20,112 nucleotides of DNA, taken from an uncultured Eubacteriales bacterium. Lineage in GTDB: Bacteria; Bacillota; Clostridia; Oscillospirales; Acutalibacteraceae. How positions within the stretch are numbered: the first letter of the stretch is position 1; every line of letters begins with the position of its first letter. The notes under the pieces were generated by a model, which made no database searches, was not told the origin of the DNA, and worked only from the letters and a program-made list of their open reading frames with translations. The stretch is from NCBI GenBank assembly GCA_910580045.1, contig CAJTXF010000047.1:1-20112 (forward strand), in the 5' to 3' direction. The position numbers were made by a program, and so were the translations under genes. Below are positions 1 through 8,272 of this stretch, in pieces.

Positions 1-87
1 CAATCTGGCGATTGGCAAACGAAAGCTGTGCACTATGAGGGAAAAAGTGCAAGCGGAATGCGTGCCAAGCCGCCGGGCGTGATTTAA
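1..87 (+). CDS. C-terminal fragment of an unidentified protein
   Basis: Frame 1 is open from the window edge to a TAA at 85-87 and would encode the last 28 residues of a protein whose beginning lies outside the window. The visible tail is polar and contains an HYEGK stretch and ends in PPGVI; I do not recognise it. Frame 2 is also open to 82, so the frame choice is not certain. In Firmicutes pth often follows genes such as prs, glmU or a ribosomal L25-type gene, but the residues seen here do not let me choose among them. No clear terminator separates it from pth. Confidence 0.3.
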   Translation, partial: QSGDWQTKAVHYEGKSASGMRAKPPGVI

Positions 88-251
88 TCAGTGGTTCCTT
101 AACGCAGTTCAAAAACGGAACCGCCGGCTGGTGGACGGGAGCTCTGCCTGCGTGGCCTACTGTAGCCGCAAAACCGGGGGCAGTGTCTACACTCTTGACT
201 GCGCCCGCCGCCGGGGACTGGGGATAATTCTTCTGAATTCGTAATTTCCCC

Positions 252-280
252 TTGCAAATTCCCCTGAAATCTGCTACTAT
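252..280 (+). promoter_or_regulatory. Probable sigma-A promoter of pth-mfd
   Basis: TTGCAA at 252-257 and TACTAT at 275-280 are separated by 17 bp. Transcription would start near 287, about 60 nt before the pth ATG. Two of the twelve hexamer bases differ from consensus. The rest of the 88-345 gap shows no gene or RNA that I recognise. Confidence 0.5.
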
Positions 281-345
281 AATCCCACCAGGCGGGCGGG
301 TCCATCCCTCCCGCTGTCTTGGCGTGTTCAGGAAAGGAGTTCCCC

Positions 346-945
346 ATGTTTTTTGCATCGAAAAAACCAGCCCCCGGCCCAGTGGATTTTATCATCGCGG
401 GCCTGGGCAACCCTGGCAGGGAGTATGAGAATACCCGGCACAACGCTGGGTTTATGGCCGTGGATAGGCTGGCTGAGGCCCAAAACACCTCAGTCAACCG
501 GGTGAAGTTCAAGGGACTGACAGGCGGCTGCTCCCTGGCAGGCCGCCGGGTGCTGCTCCTCAAGCCCGGCACCTTTATGAACCTGAGCGGCCAGTCCGTC
601 CGGGAGGCCATGGCCTTTTATAAAGTCCCGCCGGAGCGGACCCTTATCCTCTTTGACGACATCAACCTGCCCCCAGGCAGGCTCCGAATCCGCCGCAAGG
701 GCAGTGACGGGGGCCATAACGGCATGAAAAATATCATCTATCTAAGCGGTTCTGAGCAGTTCCCCCGGGTGAAAATCGGCGTGGGGCAGAAGCCCAGCCC
801 GGAGTACAACTTGGCCGACTGGGTGCTCTCCCGCTTCAGCCAGGCTGATTTGAAAGCCCTGGACCCTGCCCTGGACAAGGCCTGCGCCGCTGTGGAGCTG
901 ATTGTGGCCGGGGAGGCTGACAGGGCCATGAACCTATATAACTGA
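346..945 (+). CDS. pth: Peptidyl-tRNA hydrolase
   Basis: This cytoplasmic enzyme cleaves the ester bond between peptide and tRNA in peptidyl-tRNAs that drop off the ribosome, recycling tRNA. The family signature is clear: GLGNPG at residues 19-24, then RHNAGF at 31-36, which holds the catalytic His, followed by GTFMNLSG and a GSDGGHNGMKNI block. The length is 199 residues, close to the usual 185-200, with about 12 extra residues before the first core strand. I chose the ATG at 346 because GGAAAGGAG at 331-339 lies at good spacing; an in-frame TTG at 319 has no such site. The stop is eight bases before mfd, so the two are surely co-transcribed, an arrangement common in Firmicutes. Confidence 0.96.
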   Translation: MFFASKKPAPGPVDFIIAGLGNPGREYENTRHNAGFMAVDRLAEAQNTSVNRVKFKGLTGGCSLAGRRVLLLKPGTFMNLSGQSVREAMAFYKVPPERTLILFDDINLPPGRLRIRRKGSDGGHNGMKNIIYLSGSEQFPRVKIGVGQKPSPEYNLADWVLSRFSQADLKALDPALDKACAAVELIVAGEADRAMNLYN

Positions 946-953
946 GGTGACCT

Positions 954-3900
954 ATGCGAGCTGTTTTTACCGCCCTATCCCGGGCCCCTGAGTACCGGGA
1001 GCTCTCACAAGCCCTGAAAACCGGCGCAATGCCCGCTGTGGCCACGGGCCTCTCCGGGGTGCACAAATGCGTGCTTACTGCTGCCCTGTGTAAGGAATCC
1101 GACCGGAGGGCCCTTGTCATCGCCGCTGACGAGGCGGAGAGCCAGCGCTTCTGCGAGGACTTGACTGCCCTGGGCCTGCGCCCGGTTCAGTACCCTATGC
1201 GGGACATGAACTTCCGGGACGCGGCCGTTTCCTCCCGGGAGTATGAGCGCCTGCGGCTGGAGGCCCTCTCCAAGCTGCAAAGCGGGGAGTGCGGCTGCGT
1301 GGTGGCCTGCATTGACGCGGCCCTCCAGTTCACCATGGGCCCAGAGGATTTGCGGAGCCGCCTGTTCACCCTTTCCGCTGGGCAGAGCCTGTCCATTGAG
1401 GCGTTAATCTCTGCCCTGGTGGGCTGCGGCTATACCCGGGAGGACCAGATTGAAGGGCCCGGCCAGTTCAGCCGCAGGGGCGGCATTGTGGACTTTTTCT
1501 CCCCCAGCGCTGCCCAGCCTGTGCGGGTGGAGTTTTGGGGGGACGAGGTGGATTCTATCAGCAGCTTTGATTCCATCACCCAGCGGCGCACAGAGCCCCT
1601 GGACACTGTCACCCTGGCCCCCTGCGTGGAGGTCATCCCTGGGGACAGGGCTGTCTTGGTAAAGAAAATCCAGGACCTGGCCAAAACCCTCCGGGGCAAG
1701 CGGGCCCCCAAGGCCAAGGAGATTTTGGCCGCTGAGGCCCAGAAGCTGGCTGAGGGCCTGCATATTGGCTCCATGGACAAGTTCCTGCCCTTGGTGTACG
1801 GGAGGCCTGCCACCCTGTTCGGCTATTTCTCCCCAGAGGACAGCCTGATGGTGTTCTCTGAGGGCAGCAAGCTCCGGGAGCGGGTGCGCACCACCCTGGC
1901 CCAGTGGAGCCAGGATTTGCCTGCCTGGCTGGAGGAGGGCCTGCTGTGCAAGGGCCTGGACCGGTACAGTGAGACCTGGGAGTATGCCCTCTCCCAATCA
2001 GAGCGGGTGCCCTCCCTGTATATGGACGTGTTCGCCCGGGGTACCTATGAGGTGCCCACTAAGACCCTGGTCAACTGCAGCCTCCGGCAGTTCCCGGCCT
2101 GGGGGGGCGGGGTGCAGCTGTTGGAGGAAGACCTTTCCGCCCTGGTGCATCAGGGCCGGGCCTGCGTGGTGCTCTCCGGCACCCAGCGGGCGGGCACGGC
2201 TTTGGCTGAGGATTTGAAAAGGACCGGCCTGCCTGCCGCCTATGTGGAGGACCCCTCCACCGTGCAGAAGGGCACGGTCATTGTGGCAGAGGGCTCCCTG
2301 TCCGCTGGCTTTGACTGGCCCTCAGCAGGCTTTGCCCTAATCACCCGGGGACGGCTTGTGCAGCAGAAGCCCAAGCGCGGCAAAAAAGACAAGAACGCCA
2401 AGGAGATTTCCAGCCTGTCCGAGCTGTCCCCAGGGGATTATGTGGTTCACATCAGCCACGGCATTGGGGTGTTTGAGGGCATCCACAAGCTGGAGATGAA
2501 CGGGGTGACCAAGGACTATATCAAGGTGCGCTACGCCAAGAACGACACCCTTTACGTGCCTGTCACCCAGCTGGATTTGGTGTCCAAATACATCGGCCCC
2601 CGGGAAGACGCGGGCGTACACCTGAGCCGCCTGGGCGGGGCGGACTGGCAGCAGAAAAAGCAGAAGGTCCGGGCCGCGGTGAAGGACATTGCCAAAGAGC
2701 TGATTCAGCTGTATGCCCAGCGCATGGAGCAGCCGGGCTTCGCTTTCCCGGAGGACGGGGAGTGGCAGCGGGATTTTGAGGCCCGGTTTGAGTTTGACGA
2801 GACTGAGGACCAGCTGCGCTGCGTCAGTGAAATCAAGGACGATATGGAGCGGCCCACCCCCATGGATAGGCTTCTCTGCGGGGATGTGGGCTTCGGCAAG
2901 ACAGAGGTGGCCCTGCGGGCAGCTTTCAAGTGCGTGACCGGGGGCAAGCAGTGCGCCATTTTGGTGCCCACCACCATTCTGGCCTGGCAGCACTTTCAGA
3001 CCATCCTCAAGCGGATGGAGGGCTTCCCCATTGACGTGGAGCTGCTGTCCCGGTTCCGCACCCCCAAACAGCAGGAGGCCATCCTCCGCAAAGTGAAGCG
3101 GGGGGGCGTGGACATTATTGTGGGCACCCACCGGCTGGTGAGCAAGGATGTGCGCTTTAAGGATTTGGGCCTGGTCATCATTGACGAGGAGCAGCGCTTT
3201 GGCGTGGCCCAAAAGGAGAAGCTGAAAACCCTCTGCAGCTCTGCCGATGTGCTGACCCTTTCCGCCACGCCCATTCCCCGGACCCTGAACATGGCCCTCT
3301 CCGGTATCCGGGATATGTCCGTGATTGAGGAAGCGCCCCAGGACCGGCACCCAGTGCAGACCTATGTGATGGAGCACGACAAGGGGGTTATTTACGACGC
3401 CATCCGCCGGGAGCTGCGCCGGGGCGGGCAGGTCTATTACCTGCACAACGACACAGCCTCCATCTCCCGGGTGGCGGCCCAGCTGCAGGCGGATATCCCA
3501 GAGTCCCGGGTGGGTTTTGGCCACGGGAAGATGGAGGAGGAAGAGCTCAGCGAGGTGTGGCGGCAGCTGCTGGACCATGAGATTGACATCCTGGTGTGCA
3601 CCACGATTATTGAGACCGGGGTGGACGTGCCCAGCGCCAACACCCTTATCATTGAAAACGCTGATAGGATGGGCCTGTCCCAGCTCCACCAGCTGCGGGG
3701 CCGGGTGGGCAGAAGCAACCGCCGGGCCTATGCCTATCTGACCTTTACCCCCAACAAGTCTTTGCAGGAGATTGCCCAGAAGCGGCTGTCCGCTATCCGG
3801 GAGTTTACGGAGTTCGGCTCTGGCTTCAAAATCGCCATGCGGGATTTGGAGATTCGGGGCGCGGGCAATGTGCTGGGGGGAGAGCAGCATGGCCACATGG

Positions 3901-4418
3901 AGGCTGTGGGCTATGATATGTATGTAAGGCTTTTGAATGAGGCGGTCAGCCTGATGAAGGGGGAGCCCCTGAAAAAGGCCGCGGATGAGACCTGCCTGGT
4001 GGATATGCAGGTAGAAGCCCATATTCCTGAGAGCTATATTGACAGCGTCAACCTGCGCCTGGAGGTATACCGGCGCATTGCCCAGGTGGAGACCCAGGAG
4101 GACGCCATGGACGTGATGGATGAGCTTATCGACCGGTTCGGCGAGCCGCCGGAGGCTGTGAAGGGGCTGATTGACATTGCCCTGCTGCGGGGGACCGCCA
4201 GCGAGCTGGGGGTCAGCGAGGTGAAGCAGCAGGGGGAGAGCCTGCTGCTGTATATGGCAGAGCTGGACATGGAGCGGGTCGGCAAGCTGGTGAAGGGCAT
4301 GAACGGCCGGGTGCTGCTCAGTGCCGGGAGCAGGCCCTATCTCAGCGTAAAGCTGCGCCGGGGCCAGTCCCCCCTCAAGGCCCTGGAGGAGGTCCTTGGG
4401 GTAATGCGGGCCAGCTGA
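954..4418 (+). CDS. mfd: Transcription-repair coupling factor Mfd
   Basis: Mfd is an ATP-driven DNA translocase that binds RNA polymerase stalled at DNA lesions, removes it and recruits UvrA for nucleotide excision repair. The 1154-residue length is typical. An N-terminal UvrB-like module leads to an RNA-polymerase-interaction domain starting near residue 488 (SPGDYVVHISHGIGVFEG). The translocase follows, with Walker A GFGKTE near 645, a DEEQ Walker B near 744, motif III LSATPIPRT, and motif VI QLRGRVGRSN. The C-terminal regulatory domain is present. The start ATG follows GAGGTGA at 944-950, and that site overlaps the pth stop region, indicating translational linkage. There is no frameshift. 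A 715-codon reading frame on the opposite strand is a shadow of this gene. Confidence 0.98.
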   Translation: MRAVFTALSRAPEYRELSQALKTGAMPAVATGLSGVHKCVLTAALCKESDRRALVIAADEAESQRFCEDLTALGLRPVQYPMRDMNFRDAAVSSREYERLRLEALSKLQSGECGCVVACIDAALQFTMGPEDLRSRLFTLSAGQSLSIEALISALVGCGYTREDQIEGPGQFSRRGGIVDFFSPSAAQPVRVEFWGDEVDSISSFDSITQRRTEPLDTVTLAPCVEVIPGDRAVLVKKIQDLAKTLRGKRAPKAKEILAAEAQKLAEGLHIGSMDKFLPLVYGRPATLFGYFSPEDSLMVFSEGSKLRERVRTTLAQWSQDLPAWLEEGLLCKGLDRYSETWEYALSQSERVPSLYMDVFARGTYEVPTKTLVNCSLRQFPAWGGGVQLLEEDLSALVHQGRACVVLSGTQRAGTALAEDLKRTGLPAAYVEDPSTVQKGTVIVAEGSLSAGFDWPSAGFALITRGRLVQQKPKRGKKDKNAKEISSLSELSPGDYVVHISHGIGVFEGIHKLEMNGVTKDYIKVRYAKNDTLYVPVTQLDLVSKYIGPREDAGVHLSRLGGADWQQKKQKVRAAVKDIAKELIQLYAQRMEQPGFAFPEDGEWQRDFEARFEFDETEDQLRCVSEIKDDMERPTPMDRLLCGDVGFGKTEVALRAAFKCVTGGKQCAILVPTTILAWQHFQTILKRMEGFPIDVELLSRFRTPKQQEAILRKVKRGGVDIIVGTHRLVSKDVRFKDLGLVIIDEEQRFGVAQKEKLKTLCSSADVLTLSATPIPRTLNMALSGIRDMSVIEEAPQDRHPVQTYVMEHDKGVIYDAIRRELRRGGQVYYLHNDTASISRVAAQLQADIPESRVGFGHGKMEEEELSEVWRQLLDHEIDILVCTTIIETGVDVPSANTLIIENADRMGLSQLHQLRGRVGRSNRRAYAYLTFTPNKSLQEIAQKRLSAIREFTEFGSGFKIAMRDLEIRGAGNVLGGEQHGHMEAVGYDMYVRLLNEAVSLMKGEPLKKAADETCLVDMQVEAHIPESYIDSVNLRLEVYRRIAQVETQEDAMDVMDELIDRFGEPPEAVKGLIDIALLRGTASELGVSEVKQQGESLLLYMAELDMERVGKLVKGMNGRVLLSAGSRPYLSVKLRRGQSPLKALEEVLGVMRAS

Positions 4419-4469
4419 CAGGCTGTGGAAATGCAGGATTCCGGGAGTGTCCGTTCCGAGGGTTTTTTC

Positions 4470-4498
4470 GTGTCCCCCGCCCAATGGGCGGGGGACAC
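4470..4498. other. Long perfect hairpin after mfd
   Basis: A 13-bp perfect stem (GTGTCCCCCGCCC at 4470-4482 with its complement at 4486-4498) closes an AAT loop. No T-run follows on either strand, so it is not a classical intrinsic terminator; six T's come before it on the + strand. It is followed at once by the palindrome AGATAATTATCT at 4499-4510. It may mark or protect the mfd mRNA end. Confidence 0.6.
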
Positions 4499-4544
4499 AG
4501 ATAATTATCTCTGTGGTTTGGGCAATCCCCTGGATTCTCTGGAC

Positions 4545-4573
4545 TTGACTTTTTTAAGGGAGTGTGCTACAAT
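4545..4573 (+). promoter_or_regulatory. Sigma-A promoter of the ileS T-box leader
   Basis: TTGACT at 4545-4550 and TACAAT at 4568-4573 are spaced by 17 bp. The expected start near 4580 is just upstream of the T-box stem I, as this class of leader requires. Confidence 0.75.
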
Positions 4574-4579
4574 CAAATC

Positions 4580-4920
4580 GAAAATACTCAAAAAAACTGT
4601 GATGGAGACACGCGGGCCGTGCAGATGGTCCCAGAGAACCGGCGGCTGGTGTGAGCCGGTACCTATGCCCCTCTCCGCATCCCTCCATCTGGAGCTGTTT
4701 CACAGCCTGTAAACGGTGTCTAAGCGAGAAGCTTTTGCGCCATTTTCGGCTGTACATACAGCGCCTAGTTGCAGGCCGAACAAGAGCTGCCTTGAGACTG
4801 CTCTCTCAGTAAGCTATGCCGGGTCCCGCCGTTACCGGGAAGCCGTTTTATTGCAGACGGTCCAAATGGGTGGTATTGCGAAGTTTGCCTTCGCCCCGTT
4901 TTTGGGGCGAAGGATTTTTT
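4580..4920 (+). ncRNA. T-box riboswitch leader of ileS
   Basis: This leader RNA senses uncharged tRNA (here tRNA-Ile) and allows ileS transcription only when charging is low. The T-box core AAATGGGTGGTATTGCGAAG lies at 4864-4883, including the TGGT at 4871-4874 that pairs with the tRNA 3' end; its final T fits the A discriminator of tRNA-Ile. The apical part of stem I is visible as AGAGAACCGG and GGCTGGTGTGAGCCGGT near 4633-4660. The stem base GACAC near 4605 can pair with GTGTC near 4716. The specifier codon cannot be fixed by eye; ATC occurs on the 3' side of stem I at 4679-4681 and 4687-4689, both compatible with Ile. A reading frame starting at 4425 crosses the leader but is not a credible gene. 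Confidence 0.9.
4888..4920 (+). terminator. T-box attenuator terminator
   Basis: A 10-bp perfect stem, CCTTCGCCCC at 4888-4897 with its complement at 4904-4913, has a GTTTTT loop and is followed by six T's. Its 5' arm can also pair with GCGAAG of the T-box core (4878-4883), which fits mutually exclusive terminator and antiterminator forms. Confidence 0.9.
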
Positions 4921-4931
4921 ATGAAAGGAAG

Positions 4932-7900
4932 ATGAGCGTGAGCGTGTATAAGGAGGTCTCCGCGAATATGAATTTCGTGGAGAGGGAAAAGGAGACCGAG
5001 AAGTTCTGGTCAGAGCACAAAATTTTTGAAAAGAGCGTGGAGCAGAGGGAGGGCAGCCCGGCCTTTACCTTCTATGACGGCCCCCCCACTGCCAATGGCA
5101 AGCCCCATATCGGCCACCTGGAGACCCGGGCCTTTAAGGATATGTTCCCCCGGTACCAGACCATGAAGGGGCAGCTGGTGCGCCGGAAAGCGGGCTGGGA
5201 CACCCATGGCCTGCCGGTGGAGCTGGAAGTGGAGAAGCTGCTGCACATCAACGGCAAAGAGCAGATTGAGGAGTACGGCATTGCCCCCTTCATTGACAAG
5301 TGCAAGGAGAGCGTGTGGAAGTATAAGGGCATGTGGGAGGATTTCTCCAAGGCAGTGGGCTTCTGGGCTGACATGGACGACCCCTACGTGACCTATGACA
5401 ACCGTTTTATTGAGAGCGAGTGGTGGGCCCTCAAGCAGATTTGGGACAAGGGCCTGCTGTATAAGGGCTTTAAGATTGTGCCCTACTGCCCCCGCTGCGG
5501 CACGCCCCTTTCTTCCCACGAGGTGGCCCAGGGCTATAAGGACGTGAAGGAGCGCTCTGCCATTGCCCGGTTCAAGTGCAGGGGGGAGGAGGCCTATATT
5601 CTGGCCTGGACCACCACCCCATGGACCCTGCCCTCCAATGTGGCCCTGTGCGTGAACCCCAAAGAGGAATATGTAAAGGTGAAGCACAGCACAGAGGCTG
5701 GGGAGCAGGTCTGCTACCTGGCTGCCGCCCTGTGCGATACTGTTTTGGGCGAGGGCAGCTACACGGTTATGGAGACCTACAAGGGCGCGGATTTGGAGAA
5801 CAAGGAGTATGAGCCCCTGTTTGATTTTGTAAGCCCCAAGGAGCGGTGCTGGTATGTGGTCTGCGACGAGTACGTGACCCTGACAGACGGCACAGGCATT
5901 GTGCACATTGCCCCGGCTTTTGGTGAGGACGATGCCAAGGTGGGCCGGAAGTACGGCCTGCCTTTGGTCCAGCTGGTGGACAGCAAGGGCCAGATGACCG
6001 CTGAGACCAAGTGGCCCGGGGTCTTCTGCAAGGACGCGGACAAGGAAATCCTGGTGGATTTGGAGAGCCGGGGCCTGCTGTTCTCTGCCCCCAGGTTTGA
6101 GCACAGCTACCCCTTCTGCTGGCGCTGTGACACCCCCCTTATCTACTATGCCCGGGAGAGCTGGTACATTGAGATGACCAAGGTCAAGGAGCAGCTGATT
6201 CGGAACAACAACACAGTCAACTGGCTGCCTGAGAGCGTGGGCAAGGGCCGGTTCGGGGACTGGCTGGAAAACCTCCAGGACTGGGCCGTGAGCCGGAACC
6301 GGTACTGGGGCACGCCCCTGAACATCTGGGAGTGTGAGTGCGGACACCGCCACGCCATTGGCAGCATTAAGGAGCTGCGGGAGATGTCCCCCAACTGCCC
6401 TGAGGACATTGAGCTCCACAGGCCCTATGTGGACGAGGTGACCATCACCTGCCCCCACTGCGGCAAACAGATGCGCCGGGTGCCGGAGGTCATTGACTGC
6501 TGGTTTGACAGCGGCTCCATGCCCTTTGCCCAGTACCACTACCCCTTTGAGAATCAGGAGCTTTTCAAGAGCCAGTTCCCCGCGGACTTTATCTCTGAGG
6601 CTGTGGACCAGACCCGGGGCTGGTTCTACTCCCTGCTGGCCATCTCCACCCTGCTTTTTGACAAGGCCCCTTATAAGAACGTGCTGGTCATGGGCCTGGT
6701 CCAGGACGAGGAGGGCAAGAAAATGTCCAAGTCCAAAGGCAACGCGGTGGAGCCCATGGAGGCCCTGGAATCCTTTGGCGCGGACAGCCTGCGCTGGTTC
6801 TTCTATACCTGCTCGGCCCCCTGGCTGCCCAAGAATTTCAGCAAAAAGACTGTGGTGGAGGGTCAGAAGAAGTTCTTCTCCACCCTGTGGAACACCTATG
6901 CGTTCTTTGTGCTGTATGCCAATATCGACGGGTTCGATTCCAGCAAATATGCCTTAGAGGACTGCGCCCTGACTGTGATGGACAAGTGGCTGCTGTCCCG
7001 GCTGAACAGCACGGTGAAAGAGGTGGACAGCCAGCTGAGCCAGTACCATGTGCCGGAGAGCGCCCGGGCCCTGATGGACTTTGTGGACGAGCTATCCAAC
7101 TGGTATGTCCGCCGCAGCCGGGAGCGCTTCTGGGCCCAGGGCCAGGCAGAGGACAAGACCGCGGCCTATATGACCCTATACACAGCCTTGGAGACCACTG
7201 CCAAGCTGCTGGCCCCTCTGGCCCCCTTTATGAGTGAGGAAATCTACCGCAATCTGGTCTGCTCCGTGAACCCTGCCGCCCCGGAGAGCGTGCACCTGTG
7301 CGCCTATCCAGTGTGCGATGAGAGCAGGGTGGACAAGAAGCTGGAGCAGGACATGGATGAGGTGCTTCGGGTGGTGACCCTGGGCCGGGCTGCCCGGAAC
7401 CAGGCCAACCTGAAAAACCGCCAGCCCCTTTCCCGGCTGTGCACAGACGCGGATTCAGATTTGGGCGGCCTGTATCAGGACATTATCCGCCAGGAGCTGA
7501 ACGTGAAGGAGATTGTCTTCCTCCAGGATATGTCCGAGTTCACGGCCTACAGCTTTAAGCCCCAGCTGAAGATTCTGGGACAGAAGTACGGCAAGCGCAT
7601 TGGCAGCATCCGCCAGGCCCTCCAGGCCCTGGACGGCTCCGCGGCCAAGAAGGAGCTGGATACTGCCGGAGCCCTGCACCTGAGCCTGCCGGACGGGGAC
7701 ATCAGCCTGAGCCCAGAGGAGCTGCTGGTTGAGACCTCTCAGAAGGAGGGGTATACCTCTGTGTCTGAGCGGGGGCTGACCGTGGTGCTGGATACCGCCC
7801 TGACAGAGGAGCTGATTGAAGAAGGCTTTGTGCGGGAGATTATCAGCAAGCTCCAGTCCATGCGCAAGGACGCGGGCTTCCAGGTAACAGACCATATCCG

Positions 7901-8069
7901 GGTGTATCACCAGGGAAGCGGCAAAGTGGAGGCAGTCCTTCAGAAGCACCAGGCGGAGATTATGGCCAGTGTGCTGGGCGAGAGCTGCACCTGCGGCGCG
8001 CTGGGCGGATATACGGCAGAGTGGGATGTGAACGGTGAGCAGACCAGTTTTGGCGTAGAGAAAGTGTAA
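4932..8069 (+). CDS. ileS: Isoleucyl-tRNA synthetase, long (eukaryote-like) type
   Basis: This class I enzyme charges tRNA-Ile with isoleucine and edits valine. The ATP-site motif is a regular HIGH near residue 60, inside GPPTANGKPHIGHLETRAF, and KMSKS is near 597. The editing domain carries TTPWTLPSN. Zinc-type cysteine pairs occur early (CPRCG) and later (CECGH and CPHCG). At about 1045 residues and with the GPPTANG start of the core, it belongs to the long IleS2-type rather than the approximately 920-residue IleS1 type. The start is ambiguous: ATG 4932 has AGGAAG directly against it, while GTG 4938, six bases from the same site, is as likely. ATG 4968 follows AGGAGG, but would remove residues (VYKEVSANMNF) that I recall as conserved in clostridial homologues. 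Confidence 0.96.
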   Translation: MSVSVYKEVSANMNFVEREKETEKFWSEHKIFEKSVEQREGSPAFTFYDGPPTANGKPHIGHLETRAFKDMFPRYQTMKGQLVRRKAGWDTHGLPVELEVEKLLHINGKEQIEEYGIAPFIDKCKESVWKYKGMWEDFSKAVGFWADMDDPYVTYDNRFIESEWWALKQIWDKGLLYKGFKIVPYCPRCGTPLSSHEVAQGYKDVKERSAIARFKCRGEEAYILAWTTTPWTLPSNVALCVNPKEEYVKVKHSTEAGEQVCYLAAALCDTVLGEGSYTVMETYKGADLENKEYEPLFDFVSPKERCWYVVCDEYVTLTDGTGIVHIAPAFGEDDAKVGRKYGLPLVQLVDSKGQMTAETKWPGVFCKDADKEILVDLESRGLLFSAPRFEHSYPFCWRCDTPLIYYARESWYIEMTKVKEQLIRNNNTVNWLPESVGKGRFGDWLENLQDWAVSRNRYWGTPLNIWECECGHRHAIGSIKELREMSPNCPEDIELHRPYVDEVTITCPHCGKQMRRVPEVIDCWFDSGSMPFAQYHYPFENQELFKSQFPADFISEAVDQTRGWFYSLLAISTLLFDKAPYKNVLVMGLVQDEEGKKMSKSKGNAVEPMEALESFGADSLRWFFYTCSAPWLPKNFSKKTVVEGQKKFFSTLWNTYAFFVLYANIDGFDSSKYALEDCALTVMDKWLLSRLNSTVKEVDSQLSQYHVPESARALMDFVDELSNWYVRRSRERFWAQGQAEDKTAAYMTLYTALETTAKLLAPLAPFMSEEIYRNLVCSVNPAAPESVHLCAYPVCDESRVDKKLEQDMDEVLRVVTLGRAARNQANLKNRQPLSRLCTDADSDLGGLYQDIIRQELNVKEIVFLQDMSEFTAYSFKPQLKILGQKYGKRIGSIRQALQALDGSAAKKELDTAGALHLSLPDGDISLSPEELLVETSQKEGYTSVSERGLTVVLDTALTEELIEEGFVREIISKLQSMRKDAGFQVTDHIRVYHQGSGKVEAVLQKHQAEIMASVLGESCTCGALGGYTAEWDVNGEQTSFGVEKV

Positions 8070-8083
8070 AATGGCATGAAAGA

Positions 8084-8111
8084 GGAGCCCCCTGCTGGGG
8101 GCTCCTTTTTT
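8084..8111 (+). terminator. Intrinsic terminator of ileS
   Basis: A 9-bp perfect stem, GGAGCCCCC at 8084-8092 with GGGGGCTCC at 8097-8105, has a TGCT loop and six T's. It lies 15 bases after the ileS stop. Confidence 0.95.
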
Positions 8112-8140
8112 GACTATAAGGGGCCAAGGGTTTCCGTCAC

Positions 8141-8177
8141 AAAAAATATCGCCGATTTCCAAAAGGAAATGGCGATA
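8141..8177 (-). terminator. Intrinsic terminator of the nahK-like gene
   Basis: On the minus strand a 13-bp stem with one bulged base (8147-8160 with 8165-8177, four-base loop) is followed by six T's (8146 down to 8141). It lies about 95 bases after the stop of the gene at 8273-9355. The stretch in between shows no further gene. Confidence 0.85.
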
Positions 8178-8272
8178 AAGGGTGGAAGTATATGCGAGAG
8201 GCCTTGAAGCGCCTGTCCCAAGCCCGTACTCTCTCAGGCGCTGGAATTGGCCCTGCTGTGCCGCCGGGTGTG

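Noticed and set aside
120..180. Second T-box stem I before pth, from an AACCGCCGGCTGGTGG-like string
   Set aside because: There is no T-box core, no attenuator and no reason for such control of pth; the match is to a short GC-rich string only.
2337..4484. 715-codon open frame on the minus strand
   Set aside because: It lies antisense to the certain mfd gene, is rich in Leu, His and Gly as GC-rich shadows are, and shows no domain.
4425..4712. 95-codon open frame after mfd
   Set aside because: It runs across the 13-bp hairpin, the ileS promoter and stem I of the T-box, which explain the sequence better.
4716..4931. N-terminal extension of ileS by 72 codons
   Set aside because: It passes through the T-box core and attenuator terminator, so it cannot be coding.
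5010..6539. 509-codon open frame on the minus strand
   Set aside because: It is a shadow of ileS on the opposite strand, with the same composition artefact.
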